Of a DNA stretch of 38,064 bases, positions 27,007-35,416 are shown one piece after another (position 1 is the first letter of the stretch; each line of letters begins with the position of its first letter). The notes beneath the pieces were generated by a model. The model was not told where the DNA came from. It searched no databases and saw only the letters and a program-made list of their open reading frames with translations. Made by a program: the position numbers and the translations under genes. Origin of the DNA: Oscillatoriales cyanobacterium CG2_30_44_21 (GTDB lineage: Bacteria > Cyanobacteriota > Cyanobacteriia > Pseudanabaenales > Pseudanabaenaceae); contig MNZA01000242.1 in the NCBI GenBank assembly GCA_001873375.1, positions 1 to 38,064 on the forward strand. The letters are read 5' to 3'.

Positions 27007-27046
27007 GCGATCGCAGTTTGTTGAGATTGAGTTGAGGGGCGATCGC
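27007..27046 (+). repeat. HIP1-bounded 40-bp repeat, copy 4 (identical to copy 2)
   Basis: gcgatcgcagtttgttgagattgagttgaggggcgatcgc. Confidence 0.95.
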
Positions 27047-27100
27047 CTTGATACAGATTTATCGCAGAGTTGTATGTACACTTGTACATATTATAATTAG

Positions 27101-27367
27101 ATGAAGTATCAATGGGACAAAAACAAAGCCGCATCAAACCTTCAAAAACATGGAATTGAGTTCGCTGATGCAGTAGCAGTGTTTTCAGACGATCTTGCAA
27201 TTACAATTCCAGACAACAGATTTGATGAAGATCGATTTGTCTCTATTGGTGTGGATGCCTTTGGCAGAGTCTTAGTTGTTGTTTTCACATGGCGTGGTGA
27301 AGACATTCGCCTAATTTCAGCACGATTAGCAGAGTGCCTCGAACGTAAACAATATGAAGAGGATTAA
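27101..27367 (+). CDS. brnT: BrnT family toxin
   Basis: MKYQWDKNKAASNLQKHGIEFADAVAVFSDD...FVSIGVDAFGRVLVVVFTWRGEDIRLISARLAECLERKQYEE. Confidence 0.93.
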   Translation: MKYQWDKNKAASNLQKHGIEFADAVAVFSDDLAITIPDNRFDEDRFVSIGVDAFGRVLVVVFTWRGEDIRLISARLAECLERKQYEED

Positions 27368-27372
27368 AAAAT

Positions 27373-27636
27373 ATGCAACCAGAATATGACTTCAGCAAAG
27401 GCAAACGTGGCGCGATCAAACCAGTTGTCAAAGGAAAAACTCGTATTACAATTCGGCTAGATGATCAGATCTTAGAATGGTTTCGAGCAGAAGCTAACAA
27501 CAAAGGTGGCGATAATTATCAAACATCAATCAATGAAGCCTTACGCCAACATATCCGCCAACAAACTCAAGAACCACTAGAAAGTACATTGCGTAGAGTA
27601 TTAAGAGAAGAACTTGCTCAAAGTCAATCCAGTTAG
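27373..27636 (+). CDS. brnA: BrnA-type antitoxin
   Basis: KGKTRITIRLDDQILEWFRAEANNKGGDNYQTSINEALRQHI; 5 bp after brnT. Confidence 0.9.
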   Translation: MQPEYDFSKGKRGAIKPVVKGKTRITIRLDDQILEWFRAEANNKGGDNYQTSINEALRQHIRQQTQEPLESTLRRVLREELAQSQSS

Positions 27637-27728
27637 AATCTTTCTTGTTTACGATTGCGAGTGGTTAGGCGATCGCTTTGTAATCAATGAGGTGAGAATG
27701 GGGAGGAGAGAGATGGAAGAAGGATCAA

Positions 27729-27821
27729 TTAGAGCCTGACGGAAAAATCAATGATAGATTTGCCTTGAGATTTATAGGTTTGAATGACGGTCAACAAAGC
27801 GGCAGTATTATGTAAACCATC
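27729..27821 (-). pseudogene. Transposase C-terminal fragment, possibly IS66 family
   Basis: Minus strand reads DGLHNTAALLTVIQTYKSQGKSIIDFSVRL-stop, resembling IS66-type C-terminal helix; no ORF start retained. Confidence 0.4.
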
Positions 27822-27907
27822 TTACCTTTCTCCTTGTCTCTCTCTTTATTTTATACCTCACGCCTTAGCTGACCATTGCCCTTAGGCGGGCAGTAATTAC
27901 TTATATT

Positions 27908-29053
27908 TTAAGCCAGTAATAAAGCTTCGGCGAGTTCCTTGTCCATCTGCTCAGCGCTAGCGATCGCCTCAGTCATGATCTGTCTAGGCGAAAGCCCGTT
28001 GTGATAGGCAGCCAGCCAGTGCTGCGCCTCATTGCCTTGATCAAGAATTTTTTGCAAAGGCGACAAGAAACACCACACGCCGTGCTCCTTTGCCCTTGGC
28101 TTTAATTCGGCAAATAGATCGGCAATCCATTCCCTCGCTGTAAGCTGTGCGCCTGTCTGCCAATGGGTTAGGACTGCATCAAGACTATTGTGAGCGGCAG
28201 CAATTTCATTTTGATCCGCGATCGCGGCTAACTCTTCAGGCGTAAATTTACTGGCGTTAGGCGCAAGAGGGTCAAGGCTCGAACCAATTCCTGCTTCGAG
28301 AAACTGATGTAAGCGCATTTCTAAAAGCGTGGTAATCGCCAGTAAAGCTATAGGATCAATGATTAGGTCGGAAATTCGTAATTCTAAACGATTGAGATTG
28401 TAGGGGCGATTGTCGCCATTGGGACGCACCGATGACCAGAGATGGCGGACATTCTGCATCGTTCCTAACTGTAACTGCTGTTCTGTCCATTCCACAAAAT
28501 GCCGATGGTTGCGAAATAGGGGAACCAACTTAGGTGTTTTAGGAAACATCTGCCAACGGGAAGAGTGAAAGCCAGTTGCCTTGCCATCTAGAAATGGAGA
28601 CGCGGCACTCAAAGCCAGATATAACGGTGCTTCGAGGCGAATCAGACGACAGGCGGCAATCAAATTTTCGAGATCGGGAATGCCAACATTGATATGAATA
28701 CTGGCAGTGACGACATCTGTGCCGTAGGTTTGCTCAATGTAAGTATGGTAAGGATTTTGAGGATCGGAGCGACAGAATTGATCCACGCCGCCCAGAGCTA
28801 AGGTACTGCCAGGCATCAATGTGTAGTCACCCAGCGATCGCAAATAACTGCGGAGTTTTTGGCGTGGCTCTACCAAGGCCATTAGCAAAGGCTCGTACTT
28901 ATGAAAAGGCGGCGTAATATATTCCACATTGCGGCTATCGGGTTCACGCACAAATCCATTCAGGTTTGCCACAATGCGATCGCTAAAACCCACCACATCC
29001 CCCGTTGGTGTAGAGGTGTAGATTTCTACTTCAAAGCCTTTTGATAAAAGCAC
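27908..29053 (-). CDS. gshA: Glutamate--cysteine ligase, cyanobacterial type
   Basis: MLLSKGFEVEIYTSTPTGDVVGFSDRIVANLNGFVREPDSRNVEYITPPFHKYEPLL...TASIHINVGI...SSRWQMFPKTPKLVPLFRNHRHFVEWTEQQL. Confidence 0.9.
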   Translation of the reverse strand: MLLSKGFEVEIYTSTPTGDVVGFSDRIVANLNGFVREPDSRNVEYITPPFHKYEPLLMALVEPRQKLRSYLRSLGDYTLMPGSTLALGGVDQFCRSDPQNPYHTYIEQTYGTDVVTASIHINVGIPDLENLIAACRLIRLEAPLYLALSAASPFLDGKATGFHSSRWQMFPKTPKLVPLFRNHRHFVEWTEQQLQLGTMQNVRHLWSSVRPNGDNRPYNLNRLELRISDLIIDPIALLAITTLLEMRLHQFLEAGIGSSLDPLAPNASKFTPEELAAIADQNEIAAAHNSLDAVLTHWQTGAQLTAREWIADLFAELKPRAKEHGVWCFLSPLQKILDQGNEAQHWLAAYHNGLSPRQIMTEAIASAEQMDKELAEALLLA

Positions 29054-29134
29054 GGGAGATTTCCTTTTACTATATTCACTATCACTAGCCTACCGCGCAA
29101 TGTGATCAATTTACATCGCTTTGCGCTCAAACCC

Positions 29135-29195
29135 GAACCCAGAAAAGAATTTGAAAGTTTGGCGAAGCCAAACTTTCAAATTCTTTTCTGGGTTC
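29135..29195. repeat. Palindrome, perfect 29-bp arms, loop gaa (longest in window)
   Basis: gaacccagaaaagaatttgaaagtttggc-gaa-gccaaactttcaaattcttttctgggttc. Confidence 0.95.
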
Positions 29196-29249
29196 ACTTG
29201 ATTAGCAATTTTTGTTCTGCCCGAATAGCGAACGAAACAAACTCTGGGT

Positions 29250-30449
29250 TCAACTTTTCATGCGCTCTTTCATATCCATCGCTGCGATCGCATAGCCACC
29301 ATCCGCGCCATCAATAAAATGCACCTGACGACCATCGCGTTCAAAAACTAGACAGGTCATCAAAGCCCGATCAGAAATGTGATAGCCATAGACCAATCGC
29401 CCTTCTTGAAACTTCTTTTCTAAAATATCGATTAGGCGATCGCGTTGTCTGCTATTTCCTGAAATGACCATTCGCAAAATATCGTCAAATTTTTTAAAGT
29501 CTGTCGATTCCGTTACGATTTGCTTGTAATCTCCCCAGTTAAAACCGCCGAGCTTAATATTAAACCTCATCAAAACTGTCCCCAACAGATTAATCAAGCG
29601 TAACTTCCATAGATGCAGATATTGCTTTAGCCAACTAGCGGAGTTGTTAAAAACTTTCGTTTCCGATGATAGGCTCTTGGCACGGAAGGCGAGTTGTAGA
29701 TTAACGGAAGTGACAGGATGGCATTCTGCATCTTCTCCATAAATCCGTTCAATCTGTTTGATGATTTCGCGATAAGAATTATCAACTTGGCTTTGACTAG
29801 GAGCCGTTACCATCACGATCAAGCTCACAATCTCTTCATGACGAGAGGGGATATCGCGCCAGCGACATTCTAAACCAGAAAAATCCGCGATCGCGTTAGA
29901 AACATCACTTCTAGGACGGTACAAATCTCTAGTTGCCACATTTTTGATTAAGCTCGTGGCGTAGCTAATTCCACCTCCCCTAAGAATGGCTTGACTATAG
30001 TTTTCTGAAATCCGCACCTTAGAGATCATAATTTCATGGACTGAGGCAATTTCGGACATTGGCACAATTCCCGTCCGCATCTCCAGATTAAACTCATCTC
30101 TTGCCATTTTTTCCACCGCGCTCAAAGCTTGCTCTGCTCCCCACGCAAACCTTGATGGAATTAGCAACGACGCACCATCGCCGCCAAAAACAAACGGGAT
30201 TTCCAATTCATCAACTAGATTTAAAATCACGATAATTGAACAGGCTCCCAACAGATTTACATCTTTATAACGACCTGACTGAATCGCCTTGGTCGAGCCA
30301 ACAATGTCACTAACAATCACCAACCAATCATCGGGAACTTTTTGAAAATTTTCGATGTAAGTAATGTCAGAAAAATTTTCAAGAGTAGGTAGCTCGGCAT
30401 AGAAGTTGTCAGTGGTTATTTCGCTTTGCCAAACTCGGTTAGTACTCAC
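29250..30449 (-). CDS. DUF3095 family protein (nucleotide-cyclase-like)
   Basis: FSDITYIENFQKVPDDWLVIVSDIVGSTKAIQSGRYKDVNLLGACSIIVILN...FVFGGDGASLLIP. Confidence 0.87.
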   Translation of the reverse strand: MSTNRVWQSEITTDNFYAELPTLENFSDITYIENFQKVPDDWLVIVSDIVGSTKAIQSGRYKDVNLLGACSIIVILNLVDELEIPFVFGGDGASLLIPSRFAWGAEQALSAVEKMARDEFNLEMRTGIVPMSEIASVHEIMISKVRISENYSQAILRGGGISYATSLIKNVATRDLYRPRSDVSNAIADFSGLECRWRDIPSRHEEIVSLIVMVTAPSQSQVDNSYREIIKQIERIYGEDAECHPVTSVNLQLAFRAKSLSSETKVFNNSASWLKQYLHLWKLRLINLLGTVLMRFNIKLGGFNWGDYKQIVTESTDFKKFDDILRMVISGNSRQRDRLIDILEKKFQEGRLVYGYHISDRALMTCLVFERDGRQVHFIDGADGGYAIAAMDMKERMKS

Positions 30450-30535
30450 GTTTTTAGACTATGTATCCTTTATTCAATATATCTTATCAATTGGCTAATT
30501 CCAGTCACAACAGCCAGTTGGCTGTAAAAATAGAT

Positions 30536-30576
30536 AAAAGCATAAAAGTACAGCTTGGCTGTACTTTTATGCTTTT
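30536..30576. repeat. Palindrome, 19-bp arms, loop ttg
   Basis: aaaagcataaaagtacagc-ttg-gctgtacttttatgctttt. Confidence 0.93.
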
Positions 30577-30696
30577 TACGACTTACTCGCACCATTTTCG
30601 CCAAGATGTGATAACGTATTGGCACTTTTAGGCTGCCCAACGTAGCCCGATCGCTGCCCAACCATTTGCCCTAAGATCGCATCCCAGATCGCCATT

Positions 30697-33600
30697 ATGT
30701 ACATTAAAAATGTAGAACTGACTAGATTTAAATCCTTTGGCTCCACCGTGTCGATCCCATTGTTGCGTGGGTTTACAGTGGTTTCAGGACCCAATGGATC
30801 GGGTAAATCAAATATTTTGGACGCTTTACTATTTGCGCTCGGGTTGGCGGGTTCAAAGGGGATGCGGGCGGATCGCTTGCCAGATTTGGTGAACCAAGCC
30901 CATAGCAAAACTGGGCGCATGGTGGAGGCGAGTGTGATCGTCACTTTTGCGCTAGAAGAGGCGGAAATGGCGGCGTTACAGAGTGAGGGCGTGATTCCTA
31001 AGGCGGAGGGGCAGACCGAGGGTGAATGGACGGTGATGCGGAAGTTGCGGGTGACGAGTCAGGGGACTTATACTTCCACCTATTACATTAATGGAACTCC
31101 TTGTAATTTGAGTGAACTCCATGAGCAGTTAGCCAAGTTCCGTATTTATCCTGAAGGCTATAATGTGGTGCTACAAGGGGATGTCACGGGCATTATCTCC
31201 ATGAATTCTCGGGAGCGGCGGGAGATTATTGATGAATTGGCTGGGGTAGGGGAGTTCGATCGCAAGATTTCTACAGCCAAGGACAAGCTCGATGATGTGA
31301 AGGCGCAGGAGGAGCGTTTCCGCATTGTTGAGCAGGAATTGATTGCCAATAAGGAGAAGTTAAAAGGCGATCGCGTCAAGGCGGAAAAATATAAGGCGCT
31401 GCGATTGGAATATGAACGCATGGAAGCTTCGGAGGCGGTGCTGCAACAGCGCGAGATCACCTATCAGCAATCTTTGCGTAATGTCGAGTTAATTAACAAT
31501 CGTGAACAATGTGCAAATATCGAGAAGTCCTTAGGGGAACTCTCGCAGGTAATTGAAACGGGAACGGTGCAGCTTAATGAACTCAGCGATCGCGTGCATA
31601 CGCTCGGCGAAGAGGAATATCTGGCGGTATCGAGCAACCTATCGGCACAACAAGCGGAATTGCGCGGTTTGCAACGGCAACAGCAAACTCTGACCAGTTC
31701 CTACCAAAACAATCAAAATCACATTATCAGTACCCAAGAAGATATTGATCGGTTGCTGTCAGAATCAACTCAGTTAGAATCGCAAAAGCAACTTCAGGAA
31801 GATGCCGCGATTACGGCGGAGAAATCGCGGCATCAACAGTCGGCAATTGTTTCGCAATATCGCAAGGAAGTACAGGCGATCGCTTCGGCATCTTCGGAAT
31901 GGGTGCGCCAGCAAACCCAATTACGTCAAGATGTCGATCAATCTCAAGCGGAACTCGATCCGCAAAAGCAGGAACAGACTCGGATTAAGGAAGTATTAAA
32001 TCAGCGATCGCTACAGTTGGAATCGCAGGAGAAAGAACTCAAAGAAATTGTGGCGGGTGAAGGGCGCTACAGCGTGGATATGCTTTCTAATCAATCTTTG
32101 GAAGATGCACTGCGATTGCAAGAGGCTGAAGTTAGCGGAGCGGAGTCCTTGGTGCAAACCCTTGCCAAAAATCTGGCAGAAGCTCAATTAGAAGTGCAAT
32201 TGCAAAATGAAACTATAGATCGCCTCAATCAAGAGCAGAGGGTAAAATCGCGGCAACTGGATAAACTGGAAGCACAGGTACAGGCAAGCCGTGAAGTTCA
32301 AGGTACAAGAGCTTCACAGGTAATTATTGAAGCGGATATGTCAGGGGTCTATGGACTGGTCGCTCAATTGGGACTGGTGGAACCACGCTATCAGTTGGCA
32401 TTGGAAATTTGTGCGGGTGGTCGATTAGGAAATCTAGTTGTGGAGAGCGATGAAGTTGCTTCTGAAGCGATCGCCTTACTTAAGCGAGAAAGGGCAGGGA
32501 GAGCGACTTTTTTACCCTTGAATAAGTTACAGGCGGCGCGATTCCCATCCCGCACCGAAGCTCAAAAATTAGGGGCGATCGACTATGCCTTTAATCTTGT
32601 CACCTACGAAGACCGCTATCAGGATGTCTTCTCCTTTGTGTTTGGCAATACGCTGGTATTTGAGAACCTCAACCAAGCGCGGTTCCACATCGGCAAATAT
32701 CGCATGGTGACATTGGAAGGGGAAATCTTAGAAACATCAGGGGCAATGACAGGGGGTAGTGCGCCCTTACATAGCAGTCTCCATTTTGGTAATGCCAAAC
32801 CTGCGGAGTCTTCGGAAACCAAGCAATTGCGCGATCGCCTTTTGGAAATCGATCAAATGTTGGCGCGGCTCAATCAACGTTTGCGCGGTGCATTGACGGG
32901 CATTGCCAAGTATGAGGAGCAGTTGCAATCGGCACGGACGGCTCAGCGCGAGTCCCAACTTCAGCGCGATCGCATTTATGAACAAATCGAACGCAACAGC
33001 CGCGACCGCTCTCGCTTGCAGGATCAAATTCAGAAAACCCGCGCCGCCATGGAAATTGGGCAAGGGCAATTAAATAATTTGGATGGCAATATTGCCGAAC
33101 TAGAAGCCAAACTCTATGTCAAACGCGCCGAATTAACGGAACTAGAAAAGTCTGGAACCCATACCCGTTGGCTACAGGCGCAAGAAAGTTTGCAGGGTCA
33201 AGAGGCTCTATTAAATGCGGCGGAAATTGAACTGCGAACCGCTAAGCAAAGGGCTGGTGAATTAGAAAATCAACATAAGCTTGCCCTTGAAAAAATGGCA
33301 CAACGACAAAGCCGTCTGCAAGAGCTGCGCAGTAGTCAAGCTGAATTGATTAACAGTACATCGCAAGTGCAAATGCAAATCAAGCAAACTGAACAGGCGA
33401 TCATTACCTATCAATCGCGCTTAGAAGTCCTAGAACAAACCATCGGTGCCGCCAAACAGGAACGGGATGCGGCGGAGCGATCGCTAAGAACTCAGCAGCA
33501 GCAATATCAACAACAGGAATGGCAGTTACAAAAGAATCGCGAACGTCAAGTTGAACTAACTCAACAAATCGCTCAATTTACTGAGCAATTAGAACTAATT

Positions 33601-34284
33601 GAACTCCCTGACATTGTTCCTGAAGTTCCTGAAACCATGACCCTCGAACAGTTGCAACTAGAGCAGCGCCGTCTCCTCAAGCGCATCCAGTCGATGGAGC
33701 CTGTAAATATGATGGCGATCGCCGAATATGAAGCAACATCGGAACGTCTCGAAGAACTCAGTAGCCGCTTGGAAACCCTCAACCAAGAACGCACCGAACT
33801 ATTAATCAGAATTGAGAACTTCACCACCTTGCGTCAACGCGCCTTCATGCAAGCCTTTGATGCTGTAAATGGACATTTCAAAGAAATCTTCTCCGAACTA
33901 TCCGATGGCGATGGCTTCTTACAATTGGAAAATCCCAACGCGCCCCTCAGTGGCGGCTTAACCCTCGTTGCCCATCCCAAGGGCAAACAAGTTCAAAATC
34001 TCTCATCCATGTCTGGTGGCGAAAAATCTCTCACGGCTCTCAGCTTTATCTTTGCATTGCAGCGCTATCGCCCTTCCCCTTTCTATGCCTTCGATGAAGT
34101 CGATATGTTCCTTGATGGCGCAAATGTGGAACGGCTCTCAAAAATGGTACGCAAGCAAGCTAGTTTGGCGCAATTTATCGTGGTCAGTCTACGCCGCCCG
34201 ATGATCGAAGCCTCCGAGCGAACCATCGGCGTAACCCAAGCAAGGGGCGCACATACGCAGGTGTTAGGTTTAGAACTGCGGTAA
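30697..34284 (+). CDS. smc: Chromosome segregation protein SMC
   Basis: 1195 aa; MYIKNVELTRFKSFGSTVSIPLLRGFTVVSGPNGSGKSNILDALLFALG; long coiled coils; hinge; LSSMSGGEKSLTALSFIFALQRYRPSPFYAFDEVDMFLDGANV. Confidence 0.98.
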   Translation: MYIKNVELTRFKSFGSTVSIPLLRGFTVVSGPNGSGKSNILDALLFALGLAGSKGMRADRLPDLVNQAHSKTGRMVEASVIVTFALEEAEMAALQSEGVIPKAEGQTEGEWTVMRKLRVTSQGTYTSTYYINGTPCNLSELHEQLAKFRIYPEGYNVVLQGDVTGIISMNSRERREIIDELAGVGEFDRKISTAKDKLDDVKAQEERFRIVEQELIANKEKLKGDRVKAEKYKALRLEYERMEASEAVLQQREITYQQSLRNVELINNREQCANIEKSLGELSQVIETGTVQLNELSDRVHTLGEEEYLAVSSNLSAQQAELRGLQRQQQTLTSSYQNNQNHIISTQEDIDRLLSESTQLESQKQLQEDAAITAEKSRHQQSAIVSQYRKEVQAIASASSEWVRQQTQLRQDVDQSQAELDPQKQEQTRIKEVLNQRSLQLESQEKELKEIVAGEGRYSVDMLSNQSLEDALRLQEAEVSGAESLVQTLAKNLAEAQLEVQLQNETIDRLNQEQRVKSRQLDKLEAQVQASREVQGTRASQVIIEADMSGVYGLVAQLGLVEPRYQLALEICAGGRLGNLVVESDEVASEAIALLKRERAGRATFLPLNKLQAARFPSRTEAQKLGAIDYAFNLVTYEDRYQDVFSFVFGNTLVFENLNQARFHIGKYRMVTLEGEILETSGAMTGGSAPLHSSLHFGNAKPAESSETKQLRDRLLEIDQMLARLNQRLRGALTGIAKYEEQLQSARTAQRESQLQRDRIYEQIERNSRDRSRLQDQIQKTRAAMEIGQGQLNNLDGNIAELEAKLYVKRAELTELEKSGTHTRWLQAQESLQGQEALLNAAEIELRTAKQRAGELENQHKLALEKMAQRQSRLQELRSSQAELINSTSQVQMQIKQTEQAIITYQSRLEVLEQTIGAAKQERDAAERSLRTQQQQYQQQEWQLQKNRERQVELTQQIAQFTEQLELIELPDIVPEVPETMTLEQLQLEQRRLLKRIQSMEPVNMMAIAEYEATSERLEELSSRLETLNQERTELLIRIENFTTLRQRAFMQAFDAVNGHFKEIFSELSDGDGFLQLENPNAPLSGGLTLVAHPKGKQVQNLSSMSGGEKSLTALSFIFALQRYRPSPFYAFDEVDMFLDGANVERLSKMVRKQASLAQFIVVSLRRPMIEASERTIGVTQARGAHTQVLGLELR

Positions 34285-34288
34285 ACTT

Positions 34289-34462
34289 TCAAAATTTTCT
34301 CTGGATTTTAAGTCGCGATCGCCCATGACTTAAAACCCAATCGACAGCATCCGCAATATCCTGCTCACTCCAATCCAAACCAACAAGCTTAGAACGTACT
34401 GCTTCAGCACAGTGGATTCTTACAGGAATCCAAAAGCGCTGTATAAATAAGTAGATCAACAT
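34289..34462 (-). CDS. Hypothetical protein, convergent with smc
   Basis: MLIYLFIQRFWIPVRIHCAEAVRSKLVGLDWSEQDIADAVDWVLSHGRSRLKIQRKF; the longer ORF start (34543) would read through palindrome 34474-34524, so an internal Met is preferred. Confidence 0.35.
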   Translation of the reverse strand: MLIYLFIQRFWIPVRIHCAEAVRSKLVGLDWSEQDIADAVDWVLSHGRSRLKIQRKF

Positions 34463-34473
34463 AATTAAAACCC

Positions 34474-34524
34474 AAAACCAGAAGTTGTTCCGACCGCCAT
34501 GCGGTCGGAACAACTTCTGGTTTT
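34474..34524. repeat. Palindrome, 24-bp arms, loop cat (compensated CCGACCGC variant)
   Basis: aaaaccagaagttgttccgaccgc-cat-gcggtcggaacaacttctggtttt. Confidence 0.95.
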
Positions 34525-34597
34525 TTAGGTTATACCAATTCACAAAAGTGTGACTACAATTTTGTGAATTGAAAACTAAACCCAGTATGGTTTTTAG

Positions 34598-34628
34598 AAT
34601 AAAGAAATGGCTACGCCATTTCTTTATT
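34598..34628. repeat. Palindrome, 14-bp arms, loop tac (AAATGGC subfamily), upstream of cobK
   Basis: aataaagaaatggc-tac-gccatttctttatt. Confidence 0.92.
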
Positions 34629-34663
34629 TGGTATTACTTAGTAAGTATTTTGACGCACTCACC

Positions 34664-35416
34664 ATGACAAAAATCCTGATTCTGGGCGGCACAGGTGACG
34701 CGGTAAAGCTTGCCGCCAAGCTTGCCGACATCCCCAATCTTGAAATAATTAGTTCCCTTGCGGGACGAACCAAACAACCATCGGCGCTGGTGGGACAGGT
34801 GCGAATTGGTGGATTTGGCGGTGCTTTAGGGCTAGCTAATTATTTACAAGAAAATTCTATCCATCTGCTCATTGATGCGACCCATCCCTGCGCGGGACAA
34901 ATTACGATCAATGGCGCGATCGCCGCTAGCTCTACAAATACGCCCCATCTAATGCTAGTGCGTCCGCAATGGGACAAAGTAGCGGGAGATAACTGGATTG
35001 AAGTGCCAACAGTAGATGCGGCGGCACAAGCTATTCCTGAGTTCGTTAAACGGGTATTTATTACTTCAGGTCGCCAGCAACTAGAGCCATTTTTGAAGCG
35101 ATCGCCAGAAACTTGGTATCTGATCCGTTCCATTGACCCGCCCGATCTGCAACTGCCCCATAGCCAAGTGTTACTTGATCGAGGCCCCTTTGGCTTGGAA
35201 CAAGAACTTAAGTTGTTAAAGGAATATCAAATTGAGGCGATCGTTAGTAAAAACAGTGGCGGTGCTGCAACCTATGCCAAGATCATAGCAGCGCGTAAAT
35301 TAAGGCTTCCGGTGATCATGGTGCAGCGCCCTATGATGCCAGAGGGGAACAAAGTTACTAATATCGAAGAGGCGATCGCATGGGTTGGCAAGTTCCATCT
35401 TGGCAAAGATGGCTAA
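34664..35416 (+). CDS. cobK: Precorrin-6A reductase (CobK/CbiJ family)
   Basis: MTKILILGGTGDAVKLAAKLADIPNLEIISSLAGRTKQP...RIGGFGGALGLANYL...DATHPCAGQIT...VSKNSGGAATYAKIIAARKLRLPVIMVQRP. Confidence 0.85.
   Translation: MTKILILGGTGDAVKLAAKLADIPNLEIISSLAGRTKQPSALVGQVRIGGFGGALGLANYLQENSIHLLIDATHPCAGQITINGAIAASSTNTPHLMLVRPQWDKVAGDNWIEVPTVDAAAQAIPEFVKRVFITSGRQQLEPFLKRSPETWYLIRSIDPPDLQLPHSQVLLDRGPFGLEQELKLLKEYQIEAIVSKNSGGAATYAKIIAARKLRLPVIMVQRPMMPEGNKVTNIEEAIAWVGKFHLGKDG

Noticed and set aside
24988-27046. Integron attC array
   Set aside because: The 40-bp repeat is not an inverted-repeat attC-like structure and no integrase is visible; only the cassette-like spacing is kept as a hypothesis.
28393-28420. 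Possible fifth copy of the HIP1-bounded repeat (cgattgagattgtaggggcgattg)
   Set aside because: Lies inside the gshA coding sequence, matches only about 10 bp and lacks HIP1 ends; likely coincidence.
30576-34292. Small ORFs opposite or inside smc and across its upstream region
   Set aside because: No family resemblance; expected shadow ORFs of a long GC-skewed gene.
34536-34571. caattcacaaaa...ttttgtgaattg inverted repeat
   Set aside because: 12-bp arms with a 12-nt loop, unlike the triplet-loop family; could be an operator or another small repeat but no support for either.
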